Source: Peredibacter sp045999315 (GTDB lineage: Bacteria > Bdellovibrionota > Bacteriovoracia > Bacteriovoracales > Bacteriovoracaceae). From it: a stretch of DNA of 64,000 nucleotides. The stretch covers positions 62,001 through 126,000 of the forward strand of contig NZ_CP174607.1 in the NCBI RefSeq assembly GCF_045999315.1, read 5' to 3'. The notes beneath the pieces are model-generated. The model ran no database searches. It was not told the DNA's origin and saw nothing but the letters and a program-made list of their open reading frames with translations. A program made the position numbers and the translations under genes. This document shows, piece by piece, positions 50,871-59,562 of this stretch. Numbering within the stretch: position 1 is the first letter of the stretch; every line of letters starts with the position of its first letter.

Positions 50871-51667
50871 AGAGTTGGTTTCCATCTCCAGTCTTGCATT
50901 GAGAACGTCCAGAACACTGAGAACACCATAAAGAGAATAACTGTATCAAACACTTTAAGTGTCCCGTTCCAAATTCCCAGACCTGTGAAAGTCGCAAGAA
51001 CAATCATAAGACCAGTGGCAATGCTTTTTGCGGCGACCAGTTTTTTACGCTGAAACTTTTCAATAATGTATGAGCGAGAACGGAAAACATCATAACAAAG
51101 CCAGTAAGAAATGATCCAACAAAGAGCGATGATAGCAATCACACCCCAGTCTCCGGCCTTGGCCAGAAAACTATAAAAAGGATGGGCCTTCATGACTGAA
51201 GTCACTTCTGGGTATTTGATCTCTGTGGCCGTCACATGCTCTTTACCGCCCATTTTCACCACTTGATTACGCACAAACTCTAAACTCTCAACAGAAAGTG
51301 ACGGACTCATCACAATACGCATTGATTTAAAGTTCATAAGATCAGAACTAAGTGAGTAATCTGAACCAAGTTGTGCCACCAGACCATTGAGCTTTGTACG
51401 GCTTCGATCTGATTCTTTATCATCAATATTCATCACACCCGGTAAGCGGGCCAGCACACCTTTAATTTTGTCCGCGTCTACTGCTCCATCCACGACTGCT
51501 ACAAAATATGGATTCACCATTTTTTCCGGAGTCACACGTTCAATCATGTTCGCAATCATTGAACGATGAGTAAGACTCATGGCCAGAAGACAAGAGAACA
51601 ACAAAAAGCTCACCCCACGAATGGGAGATTCACCGATAGATTTGAAAAACTCTTTTAGATAAAACAT
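50867..51667 (-). CDS. ftsX: Cell division protein FtsX
   Basis: 266 residues, four membrane segments (about 18-38, 172-192, 213-232, 237-256) and a large periplasmic loop between the first two (ECD). This is the FtsX plan. With FtsE it couples cytoplasmic ATP use to cell-wall hydrolase activation. It overlaps the ftsE stop by 13 bases and the EnvC-like gene at its 3' end. Confidence 0.9.
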   Translation of the reverse strand: MFYLKEFFKSIGESPIRGVSFLLFSCLLAMSLTHRSMIANMIERVTPEKMVNPYFVAVVDGAVDADKIKGVLARLPGVMNIDDKESDRSRTKLNGLVAQLGSDYSLSSDLMNFKSMRIVMSPSLSVESLEFVRNQVVKMGGKEHVTATEIKYPEVTSVMKAHPFYSFLAKAGDWGVIAIIALCWIISYWLCYDVFRSRSYIIEKFQRKKLVAAKSIATGLMIVLATFTGLGIWNGTLKVFDTVILFMVFSVFWTFSMQDWRWKPTL

Positions 51668-52365
51668 GCGTGTCCCGAATAAACTAAGCGGCCCTGATCT
51701 AGATGCGCGATTTTTCCAGGGAACTGCTTAATGAGTTCCTTGTTATGAGTCGCCCAAACAAGAGTCAGACCTTTTTTATGATTATAGTGATTCAACACTT
51801 CGAATAGTCGGTAGGAGTTGTCTTTATCAAGTGCGGCGGTTGGTTCATCCGCAAGAACCGCAGTAGGACGAGACAGAAGTGCTCTGATCATCGCGACCTT
51901 ACTCTTAAAACCACCATTGCAATCTTCAACTTTGCGATTTAAGTGATCATGCACTTGCAGATGACGAGCAAGATCAGTCATCTCTTTATAGAAATCATTT
52001 TTTGAATTGTAGATTGAACTGTCATACGCCAACCATAAATTGTCTTCGCAAGACTTTTTCTGAAGAAGACGCAGATCTTGAAACACGGTGGACACAAAAT
52101 GTTTTGAATTACGTTCTTGTGGAAGAATCGCTTTACCAGAAGTAGGCGCAAGGTGACCACCAAGGACGTTTAAAAGTGATGTCTTTCCGGCACCAGAAGG
52201 GCCAGTGACGAATAAAATTTCACCAGGGTAAATCGTGAGCTGAACGGATTTTAAGGCCTTGACGGAGCCATACTCCACCGACAAATTGTCGAGATGAAAT
52301 AAGTAATTCTGATTAGTTGAACCCGCGTGAGTTCGGCCTTGTTGTGGAAGACGACCGGTTAACAT
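51655..52365 (-). CDS. ftsE: Cell division ATP-binding protein FtsE
   Basis: 236 residues from the ATG at 52365. A longer in-frame version from 52416 would start on top of the predicted promoter, so the shorter form is preferred. Walker A GPSGAGKTSLLN and Walker B AVLADEPTAALD are intact. The signature is altered: LSGGEQQRVAIAR of FtsE is DCNGGFKSKVAMIRALL here. FtsE proteins hydrolyse ATP to drive FtsX. The longer N-terminus of about 25 residues (MLTGRLPQQGRTHAGSTNQN) precedes the usual start of the fold. Confidence 0.85.
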   Translation of the reverse strand: MLTGRLPQQGRTHAGSTNQNYLFHLDNLSVEYGSVKALKSVQLTIYPGEILFVTGPSGAGKTSLLNVLGGHLAPTSGKAILPQERNSKHFVSTVFQDLRLLQKKSCEDNLWLAYDSSIYNSKNDFYKEMTDLARHLQVHDHLNRKVEDCNGGFKSKVAMIRALLSRPTAVLADEPTAALDKDNSYRLFEVLNHYNHKKGLTLVWATHNKELIKQFPGKIAHLDQGRLVYSGHACFI

Positions 52366-52414
52366 CCGTGAAACCTGCCTATACTTTGAGGTTCCCTCAT
52401 GGAACCTATTTAAC

Positions 52415-52442
52415 ATTATGCAAACATTGTACCGAGTTTGAA
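52415..52442 (-). promoter_or_regulatory. Candidate ftsEX operon promoter
   Basis: Minus strand: -35 TTCAAA (52437-52442), 16 bases, -10 CATAAT (52415-52420). The start near 52408 leaves about 43 bases before the ATG at 52365. This rules against use of the ATG at 52416, which overlaps the -10 box. Confidence 0.4.
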
Positions 52443-52462
52443 CTAAGAAAGTAAAGATGAAG

Positions 52463-52482
52463 GGTCAGCTGAATGACTGACC
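52463..52482 (-). terminator. Hairpin after the kelch gene
   Basis: GGTCAG and CTGACC pair around an eight-base loop, eight bases past the kelch stop codon. The tail on the minus strand (CTTCATCTTT) is only moderately T-rich. Confidence 0.4.
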
Positions 52483-52489
52483 AAAAAGA

Positions 52490-54688
52490 TCAAGGTCTAA
52501 AGACTTCCCAGATGGCAAGTGGACCACTGGTAGACATGCCTCCGCTGATGAGAATGTAACCCGAATTGAGAAGTGTCGCCGCATGTTGGCTGCGAGGAAA
52601 TTTAAGAGTCGGACCTGCTGTCCATAGGCCAGTCAGAGGATCAAAAAATTCCGTTTGATCTAAGGCCGAAGAGGCCGCATTTCTTCCACCTATAACCATG
52701 ACTCTTCCATCAGTGAGTGTCAGAGCTGTGTGATAGAACCTTTCCAGACTCATAGGTGCAGTCAAAGTCCATGTGTTAGTCGTTGGATCAAAAATTTCAG
52801 CACTATTTAAATATCCGGAATTACCTTGGCCACCTATGATCATGACTCGCCCATCATTAAGTTTCACCATTTGAGCAAGTGCCCTCCCCTCTGTCAGTGT
52901 CCCGGTAGGACTCCAGGTGTTCGTTACTGGATCATAGATTTCAGCGGTATCCCGAAAAGGCGCCATCGGAAAGGCAGTGTTATGACCACCGACCACCAAG
53001 ATTCGCCCATCATTAAGCTTTACCATGGCATGATATAGTCTAGCTTCACTCATAGAGGCCGCAGGAGACCAAGTGTTCGTTGCCGGATTATAAGTTTCAG
53101 TTGATGCCAAACGGGTTAAGGCCGCATCTGAGCCACCAGTAATTAAAACTCGTCCATCATTCAAAATCTCAGCGGCCGAGCTAAGTCTTTCAGTAGAGAG
53201 ATCTGGAATTTGAGTCCAGGTTTCATTAGTGGGATTGAAAATAAAGGCCGTTTTGAGTGGACCACCGTCATTCTGACCAGCAGTAACGAGAACTCTACCG
53301 TCAGTCAATTTTACGCTGACATGAATCATACGCTTATGACCTAGTGACGTACTAGACCTGAAGTTACCCATGAGAGAAACAGTGGTATCTTGAGTGTACA
53401 TCAGAGTTTCAGGAACGTAACCGAGGCCTTGCCCTCCAATATGAATCACTCTTCCATCGTTCAATTGAGTTGCAGTGAAAAAAGTTCTTTCGGTAAAAGG
53501 GAGATTATAAATTTCCCAGGAATTGTCTGTCGGATCAAAGATTACTGAGTCCCTTAATACAGCAGTAGTTGCGCCACCAGTGAAAAGAATTCTTCCATCG
53601 TCCATAAGAACAGAGCCGTGATACACGCGCTTTCCACTATCATGAACAATGAATGTCCAAAGATTTGTGGCAGGATCAAAAATTTCAACGTGATCAGTTA
53701 GATTGCTATTGGTATTCATTCCACCAAACAAATACACTTTTCCATTCAAACCCTTCTCTACTCTAAAATCAATTCTCTCTACACTGAGTTGGCCGGCCGC
53801 GATCCACGTATCTAAAGCAGGGTCATAAATTTCACTCGTAGAACTGATCATCCCGTTAGATTCTCCTCCCACTACCAGAAATTTGCCATTATCAAGAGCA
53901 ACCATATTATGGGACGCTCGAGGATCCAACATAGGTGAAAGAAAAGTCCAGACTCCAGTCAGAGGATCGTAAATTTCGACAGTGCTAAGTGGAGTTCCAG
54001 TATTATCAGCTCCGCCACTAACAAAAACTCTACCGTCACTTAAAATTCCGATGTCGTGCCTTTCGCGCTCGGTATTCAAATTTCCAGTCGCAGACCATGA
54101 TCCAGTGACGGGATCATAGATTTCGACCGAATTAAGAATACCACTCCCATTATTTCCCCCAGCGACCAACACTCTTCCGTCCTGTAACTTAATAACAGCA
54201 GCACCAACGCGAGGGTCACTCATAGAACCAGTTAAAGACCAAGTTTCAGTTAATGGATCAAAGAGTTCGCACGAATTAATAGGAGCACTAGAAACATCAG
54301 TACCACCTATGGCGAGGACATGACCTGAATTGAGCAGCACCGATTTATGCCACATTCTTCCAATGTTGGTGCCAGCGATAACTCTGTTTTTTCCGGCGGC
54401 AACATCGAAAAGTTCCGAAAAAAGAGCGGCATTGAAACCGGTAGATCCACCGGCAATTAAAATGTTTCCGTTACTCAATTTGGTACTTGTGTGGAGCCCT
54501 CTTCCACCCACTAGACCTTCGGCCACAATCGGGACCCAAGTATTTTGAGGAACAACCAAAGGAGGTCCACTAGGTGCTGGGCCACCACCTGTCATTTTCC
54601 CGGCCGGCAGATCAATATTAATGCGTTGAAAGTTGCAGGATACCTGCAAAATAAGAAAAATTAGACTGAATACTCGAAAGAGGCCCAT
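52490..54688 (-). CDS. Kelch-repeat lipoprotein (14 repeats)
   Basis: 732 residues. The lipoprotein signal is FLILQVSC (Cys18). A Gly/Pro linker follows, then 14 kelch motifs, each with DGRV(L/F)(V/I)xGG, EIYDPxTNTW and an R/H-rich start to the next unit; one GG is replaced by TAGQ. Fourteen units would make two seven-bladed propellers. Kelch propellers bind proteins or, in galactose oxidase-like enzymes, surround a metal site; no copper-ligand Cys/Tyr set is visible. Located at the cell envelope. Repeats differ enough that this is an old array. Confidence 0.87.
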   Translation of the reverse strand: MGLFRVFSLIFLILQVSCNFQRINIDLPAGKMTGGGPAPSGPPLVVPQNTWVPIVAEGLVGGRGLHTSTKLSNGNILIAGGSTGFNAALFSELFDVAAGKNRVIAGTNIGRMWHKSVLLNSGHVLAIGGTDVSSAPINSCELFDPLTETWSLTGSMSDPRVGAAVIKLQDGRVLVAGGNNGSGILNSVEIYDPVTGSWSATGNLNTERERHDIGILSDGRVFVSGGADNTGTPLSTVEIYDPLTGVWTFLSPMLDPRASHNMVALDNGKFLVVGGESNGMISSTSEIYDPALDTWIAAGQLSVERIDFRVEKGLNGKVYLFGGMNTNSNLTDHVEIFDPATNLWTFIVHDSGKRVYHGSVLMDDGRILFTGGATTAVLRDSVIFDPTDNSWEIYNLPFTERTFFTATQLNDGRVIHIGGQGLGYVPETLMYTQDTTVSLMGNFRSSTSLGHKRMIHVSVKLTDGRVLVTAGQNDGGPLKTAFIFNPTNETWTQIPDLSTERLSSAAEILNDGRVLITGGSDAALTRLASTETYNPATNTWSPAASMSEARLYHAMVKLNDGRILVVGGHNTAFPMAPFRDTAEIYDPVTNTWSPTGTLTEGRALAQMVKLNDGRVMIIGGQGNSGYLNSAEIFDPTTNTWTLTAPMSLERFYHTALTLTDGRVMVIGGRNAASSALDQTEFFDPLTGLWTAGPTLKFPRSQHAATLLNSGYILISGGMSTSGPLAIWEVFRP

Positions 54689-54782
54689 ACCTACTTTTCG
54701 TCGTAAATTAGTCAGTCTTTAAAGAAAGCTTAAATCTTTTGCTCCACCTTAAGATTTACTGTCGTAACCTCATGATATTTCG

Positions 54783-54802
54783 AGGCTAGCTTAAGCTAGC
54801 CT
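54783..54802. repeat. 20-bp perfect palindrome spanning the HD gene stop codon
   Basis: AGGCTAGCTTAAGCTAGCCT is identical to its complement and includes the TAG stop of the HD gene. As RNA it would form an eight-base stem with a four-base loop. The minus strand downstream lacks a T-run, so it is more likely an RNA-end stabiliser or a protein-binding site than a terminator. Confidence 0.55.
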
Positions 54803-56223
54803 GTAATAATCCCTTCTTGCTTCAGAAGCTCATAGGCCGAGTCCGAGCAGTAAACATTCGGAACGAAATTAAACTTCGTTTGAAGATCACTGATGATCGA
54901 ATTCTCAACGTCCCCTAGAAGTCTCACGTCCCCATTATCCATAAGGATCTTGGCCGGGTCTCTTTCTAGTAAAAGATTATCGAAAGTCTTCGACTTCACA
55001 AGCTTCTTCCGAGACTTAACGAAGATAATGTTCTTCTTCGGTAGATCTTCCACGATCCAATCTTGATCAGTGCCTTTCTTCTTCAGAATCTCTTTAATCT
55101 CTACAATCTTCGCTTCGGCTTTCTTCACGATCTTCTCATAAACTTGATCTTCATCTTGAGAAAGAATTCGTTGCTTAAACTCTTCACACTTAATGGTGCG
55201 AGGAGCTTTACCGAACAATAGACTGAAAGCGAGATCTTTAATGCGAGGATTTTTATCGAACTCACCACTGGTGTAATAGTGATGAACTTGATTCATAAAA
55301 TACTGATCATTGAACGTGTAGAACTTGTCCGGATCATTCGCGATGAAGTCCATGAGTTGAGAATAAGTATAGATCTTGCCCTTCTCCAGCATATAGAACG
55401 TAAGCTCTTCAGCAATGGCATCAAAACGAGCACCACGAGCAGAACGCACCACTTGCGAGTACCAAGCAAATCTCGCCATGAGGAAATCTTCCACAGCGTG
55501 AAGAGCATTATGGTGAATCGCCACGATTTCTTGTCCATTGACTTCAGCAACGCGGAAGTGATGAAGAAGATAGTCACGGTCATAAGTTCCGTACTTGATT
55601 CCAGAATAGTGAGCATCACGAAGGAGATAGTCCATTCGATCACAATCCACTTCAGAGTGAAGGATCTGGTTCGCAAGAACGTTGGGATCAATCCCTTTCA
55701 CAAGGTTTGAGATCTTCTGAGGATCAAGGCGATACTTCTTTAGGATATAAGTGATACCACGAGGGTAATCGGTGTTTTTAATAATGTATGAACCTAAATG
55801 TTCATGATCATCCGGATGACCTTTCCCATTTTTCTCATGAGTCGTTTCACCGTAACGGATGTAGGCCATCTCAGTTGTATGTGAGAACATAAAAGTTCCC
55901 AGGTCATGCAAGAGAGCGGCAAGACGAATACTTTGATGAAAGGCCTTTGCAGGCGATTGCACACTATCATCAAAGAGATCAGTCTCAGGCACTGCCTTCC
56001 CTAACCTTTGAAGGATCTTGTGAGCATTGAACATCACGCCGATCGAATGACCGTAACGAGAATGTTCAGCACCAGGAAACGTATAAAACGTGAATCCCAA
56101 CTGCTTAATCCAACGAAGACGTTGGTAAAAAGGAGTATGGATGATTTCCCATTCAAGATTTGTTAAGTGGATAAAGCCGTAAAGAGGATCGAAAACGATT
56201 TTGGTCTTAGCAGATACTTCCAT
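54796..56223 (-). CDS. HD-domain phosphohydrolase (COG1078/dGTPase-like)
   Basis: 475 residues from the ATG at 56223; an earlier in-frame ATG at 56247 lies inside a terminator hairpin and is unlikely. HD-domain metal ligands: GAEHSRYGHSIGVM, LLHDLGTFMFSHTTEM (HD) and ILHSEVDCDRMDYLLRDAHYSG. This is the SAMHD1/dNTPase-like group, which removes phosphates from deoxynucleoside triphosphates or other nucleotides. The C-terminal 150 residues are charged helices (KAEAKIVEIKEILKKKG). Its substrate is unknown. Confidence 0.85.
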   Translation of the reverse strand: MEVSAKTKIVFDPLYGFIHLTNLEWEIIHTPFYQRLRWIKQLGFTFYTFPGAEHSRYGHSIGVMFNAHKILQRLGKAVPETDLFDDSVQSPAKAFHQSIRLAALLHDLGTFMFSHTTEMAYIRYGETTHEKNGKGHPDDHEHLGSYIIKNTDYPRGITYILKKYRLDPQKISNLVKGIDPNVLANQILHSEVDCDRMDYLLRDAHYSGIKYGTYDRDYLLHHFRVAEVNGQEIVAIHHNALHAVEDFLMARFAWYSQVVRSARGARFDAIAEELTFYMLEKGKIYTYSQLMDFIANDPDKFYTFNDQYFMNQVHHYYTSGEFDKNPRIKDLAFSLLFGKAPRTIKCEEFKQRILSQDEDQVYEKIVKKAEAKIVEIKEILKKKGTDQDWIVEDLPKKNIIFVKSRKKLVKSKTFDNLLLERDPAKILMDNGDVRLLGDVENSIISDLQTKFNFVPNVYCSDSAYELLKQEGIITG

Positions 56224-56230
56224 GTGGTCC

Positions 56231-56259
56231 CAAAAAACAGGCCACACGACATGTGGCCT
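56231..56259 (-). terminator. Rho-independent terminator directly before the HD gene
   Basis: Minus strand: AGGCCAC/GTGGCCT around a seven-base loop, then GTTTTTT. The tail ends just seven bases before the HD gene's ATG. So it ends the message of the upstream 72-residue gene or acts as an attenuator for the HD gene. Confidence 0.7.
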
Positions 56260-56268
56260 AAAATAATG

Positions 56269-56290
56269 AGGGCCCCATTCTTAGGGCCCT
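56269..56290. terminator. Second hairpin after the 72-residue gene
   Basis: AGGGCCC/GGGCCCT with an eight-base loop, 14 bases past the stop of the 72-residue gene. On the plus strand a run of nine T follows. Together with the adjacent hairpin it makes a tandem stop region. Confidence 0.6.
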
Positions 56291-56303
56291 GTTAGATTTT
56301 TTT

Positions 56304-56522
56304 TTACTGAAGAGTCTTAGAACGTTTGCCTTTGCGAGCTTTGGCAACTTTGCTGATGGCGTATTCCATCAACATGAAAGCTTCACGGCGAAGTCCATTG
56401 TCATGGATGTAGCGGTAGAAGTTTTCGATATCACCGTTTGAGCGGAAGTTTTTAATCGTCATTGCTTCTGCAGGGCCTGTTGATCCTGGTTTCTCATCAA
56501 GTGTTGCTGGTGATTTAGACAT
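56304..56522 (-). CDS. Small basic protein of unknown function
   Basis: 72 residues with AGGAG six bases before the ATG. The N-terminal 20 residues are flexible (Ser/Pro/Gly), the middle (DIENFYRYIHDNGLRREAFMLMEYAISKVA) is helical and the end is very basic (KARKGKRSKTLQ), so it may bind nucleic acid. Followed by tandem hairpins. Confidence 0.65.
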   Translation of the reverse strand: MSKSPATLDEKPGSTGPAEAMTIKNFRSNGDIENFYRYIHDNGLRREAFMLMEYAISKVAKARKGKRSKTLQ

Positions 56523-56577
56523 ATTTAGCTCCTAGTCGTGTTATTTTACTTTTTTCTCTCTAACTCTTCAATTTTTT

Positions 56578-58065
56578 TTATTGTTCACGAGCTTCGATTA
56601 GACCGTAGCTGTGAAGTTTGTTGTAAAGAGTTTTCACTGTAATTCCAAGAGCTTTAGCTGCACGTGTTTTATTCCCACCTAAATGATCAAGAGTGTCAAT
56701 GATATGTTTCTTCTCAAGATCAAACAGAGTGAATTCAACATACTTAACAGGAGCTTCAACTTTCTCAACTTTTACTTCTACTGCGAACTCAGGAAGGTGA
56801 GAAGCTTCGATGTATTGGCCGTCAGTTAGAATATAAGTACGCTCCATAATGTTTTTAAGTTCGTGTGCATTGCCTGGCCAGAAGTAAGAAGTAAGCTTCT
56901 CAATTGCACCAGAAGTTAGAACTTTCTTCTCAGCTTTACCAGAGTTAAGGAAGTGCTCTGCCATAACTTTGATATCATCGTGACGCTCTTTCAGAGAAGG
57001 GATCTTAAGAGCTACAGTGTTAAGTCTGTAGAAAAGTTCTTCTTTGAATGAACCAGCTTCAACAAGATCTTTTAGAGATACTTTTGAAGTAGCGATAAGA
57101 CGTACGTTAAGAGCAATTTTTTCTTCAGTATCAACCGCGATCATCTCACCAGCAACTAGAGCTCTAAGAAGCTTAGTTTGGATATATTGAGAAGTTGAAC
57201 CGATATCGTCGATGATTAGAGTACCACCGTTAGCTTGAACCATTAGACCTTTAGAAGAGAAGATCTCACGGTCAAGTTGCATTTCATTGAAAGCACCACA
57301 AGATGCTACAACTACTCCACCTTTACGGCCTGACCAAGTATGGATTTTACGAGCTAGAATCTTCTTACCAACACCGTGATTACCTTCTAGAAGAACCGGG
57401 AAATCTTGAGCAGCTACTTTCTTAGCAGTCTGTACGATTTCAAGGAAGTTCTTAGAAAGACCAATCATTTGTGAGTTATCTTCAAGACCTTTTGTAACCT
57501 GGATTTCAACACGGTTAGAAAGTTCTTTTTCTTTTGCTTCGATTTTGCACATTAGCTCACGGTTAAGGTTTTTCGCCATAAGGTAAAGGTGCATATTACG
57601 GATCGGAGATTGAAGTTGAGCAAGGATATCGTTAAGGATCACGATTTCTGACTCACCAAAGTTACGATCTTTTTTAAGTGATTGAACGTTGATTGTACCG
57701 ATTACTGAACCTTCAACCATGATTGGCATACAAAGCTCAGCTTCAACAGCATCGTCACGTAGACCAGTAGAAGCGATAGGATCACGCTTAACTGAGTTAG
57801 AGTAGTAAGCTCTTTTCATACGAGCTACATATCCAGAAAGGCCTTGGCCTTTGTTTAAAAGTTTGGCATTTGAAAGTGCCTGACCATTTTCTGATACAAG
57901 GCGAGTGCAACCATCTGAAAGAACTTCGAAACCAAGTACTTTGTACTCGTTCATTACGTCTTGAACGAAGCCAGAAAGCTTTGAGAAAAATACTACTTCA
58001 TCTAGGTTAGAAAGAAGAACTGTAGAAAGAGTAGCAAGTTCGTTTTGGATTGAAGCTGTTTTCAT
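56578..58065 (-). CDS. GAF-AAA+-Fis protein lacking the sigma-54 contact loop
   Basis: 495 residues. GAF domain (about 15-165), AAA+ domain (about 190-425) and Fis-type HTH (about 445-490, TRAAKALGITVKTLYNKLHSYGL). Walker A is GNHGVGKK (228-235, usual GxxGxGKE/T); Walker B is GGTLIIDDI (usual LDEV). The GAFTGA loop is deleted: REIFSS runs directly to KGLMVQANGGTL. R-finger FKEELFYRLN and WPGNAHELKN remain. So the fold of a NtrC-type activator is kept but sigma-54 contact should be lost. Possibly a repressor or a sigma-70-context regulator. Confidence 0.82.
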   Translation of the reverse strand: MKTASIQNELATLSTVLLSNLDEVVFFSKLSGFVQDVMNEYKVLGFEVLSDGCTRLVSENGQALSNAKLLNKGQGLSGYVARMKRAYYSNSVKRDPIASTGLRDDAVEAELCMPIMVEGSVIGTINVQSLKKDRNFGESEIVILNDILAQLQSPIRNMHLYLMAKNLNRELMCKIEAKEKELSNRVEIQVTKGLEDNSQMIGLSKNFLEIVQTAKKVAAQDFPVLLEGNHGVGKKILARKIHTWSGRKGGVVVASCGAFNEMQLDREIFSSKGLMVQANGGTLIIDDIGSTSQYIQTKLLRALVAGEMIAVDTEEKIALNVRLIATSKVSLKDLVEAGSFKEELFYRLNTVALKIPSLKERHDDIKVMAEHFLNSGKAEKKVLTSGAIEKLTSYFWPGNAHELKNIMERTYILTDGQYIEASHLPEFAVEVKVEKVEAPVKYVEFTLFDLEKKHIIDTLDHLGGNKTRAAKALGITVKTLYNKLHSYGLIEAREQ

Positions 58066-58207
58066 GTTGATCCCCTTTACACTTATTATCTAATTTCGTT
58101 TAAAAATTACACAGTGCGTTGATAGGGAGATATTACATGCTGGCTGAAAAATTTACAAGACTATTTTGCTGCGGTGTTTAAAATATCTTCAAATTTTCTA
58201 GTAAATT

Positions 58208-59554
58208 CTATAGGTTAGTCCACTGAGGAGAGAAACAGCGGCCGAAATCCTGGGTTAATTGGCCCAAAATCTCACCTTCTCTATTCATAATGTATATATC
58301 TTGGACGGCCTTACGGTTAACTATGCGTTTTGATGTAAAGATAATGAACTCTCCATCTCCGGAATAGCTAGGCTCTTCATTAGATCCAAAGTTCTTCGTC
58401 AGACGAACCAGGTTGTTACCATCAGATCCAATACGATAAAGATCAAATCCATTATCCACCCATGAAGTGAAAGCGATCTCTTTACCATCTGGTGAGAAAC
58501 GAGGAGCAGCGTTGAATTGACCCACGAAAGACACACGCTTCACACTCTTCTCTGTATCAGAAGGATCCATTGTATAAACGTGAGCACGGCCAGGACGGTT
58601 AGAAAGGAAGGCCATCATCTTACCATCTTTAGTAATAGATGGATCTACATCATCACCGTAGTGAGAAGTGATCTTCTTCATCGCACCTGTTGAAGTGTTC
58701 ATTTCATAGATATCAGCGTTTCCGCTGTATGAAAGAGTTAAGTAGATAAGACCTTCATTAGTGCTGAAGATCGCACCAGAGTTAATGCCTGGACGCTCAG
58801 AGATAGTGCTGACCTTTTTTGTTTTAAGGTCAAACACTTTAAGGTCAATGTTCTTAATCATACGCACTTTATTGCGGGATAGATCTTTCTTAGGAGCAAT
58901 TAGCGAGAACATGATCTTAGAGTTGTCCGGTGAAATTGACGGCGAGATAACAACTGAATTGAAGTTCGTAAGCTTATCTACACGACGGCCATCGAAGTCC
59001 ATAATATAGAGTTCTTTCTCAATATCTCTGCCCTTTGTTGTACGGTCAGAAACGAAAACGATCTTTGAATTGAAGATTGATGCTTTGCCAGTGATCGAAC
59101 GATAAATAGCATCAGAAATCTGGTGACCCATGCTTCTTAGTTCCTGAGGGGCCACTCTCCAGCTTTTAGACAAAAGTTCTTTATTGGTAAGAACTGACCA
59201 TACTTTTACTTTCGCTTCAACACCAGCACCTGCGTTCCCCATTTCAGTGGCAACGAAATAAGTCACTCCTCCGGCCTTCCACTTTTCTACGTCAGGAAAG
59301 TTATAGCTCTTCTTGCCCTTATCAGAGTAATCAACCGTATTGAACTTGTGCTTATAGAAAATGAAATCATTTCTTAATACATCCGTGAGCTCAGTGGCCA
59401 AACGCTTTTGGTCTCCAGTGAGGTTGTTGAACTCAGGATCATCAATAACAAGTTTATCTTTATCTTGCTCGGCCGCTCCAACTGCAATTACTGCATCCTG
59501 GGCAAATACTGAAATTTGGAACAACAGTACGAATAGAGCAAGAATAAGTTTCAT
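58208..59554 (-). CDS. tolB: TolB periplasmic propeller protein
   Basis: 448 residues. Signal peptide (LILALFVLLFQISVFA), TolB N-terminal alpha/beta domain, then a beta-propeller of PD40 repeats (KIVFVSDRTTKG, YIMDFDGRRVDKLTN, SPDNSKIMFSL, EIAFTSWVDNGFDLYRIGSDG). TolB links the TolQRA motor to Pal and the outer membrane. It is the last gene of tolQRAB, and no pal is seen after it. Confidence 0.93.
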   Translation of the reverse strand: MKLILALFVLLFQISVFAQDAVIAVGAAEQDKDKLVIDDPEFNNLTGDQKRLATELTDVLRNDFIFYKHKFNTVDYSDKGKKSYNFPDVEKWKAGGVTYFVATEMGNAGAGVEAKVKVWSVLTNKELLSKSWRVAPQELRSMGHQISDAIYRSITGKASIFNSKIVFVSDRTTKGRDIEKELYIMDFDGRRVDKLTNFNSVVISPSISPDNSKIMFSLIAPKKDLSRNKVRMIKNIDLKVFDLKTKKVSTISERPGINSGAIFSTNEGLIYLTLSYSGNADIYEMNTSTGAMKKITSHYGDDVDPSITKDGKMMAFLSNRPGRAHVYTMDPSDTEKSVKRVSFVGQFNAAPRFSPDGKEIAFTSWVDNGFDLYRIGSDGNNLVRLTKNFGSNEEPSYSGDGEFIIFTSKRIVNRKAVQDIYIMNREGEILGQLTQDFGRCFSPQWTNL

Positions 59555-59562
59555 ATAAACCT

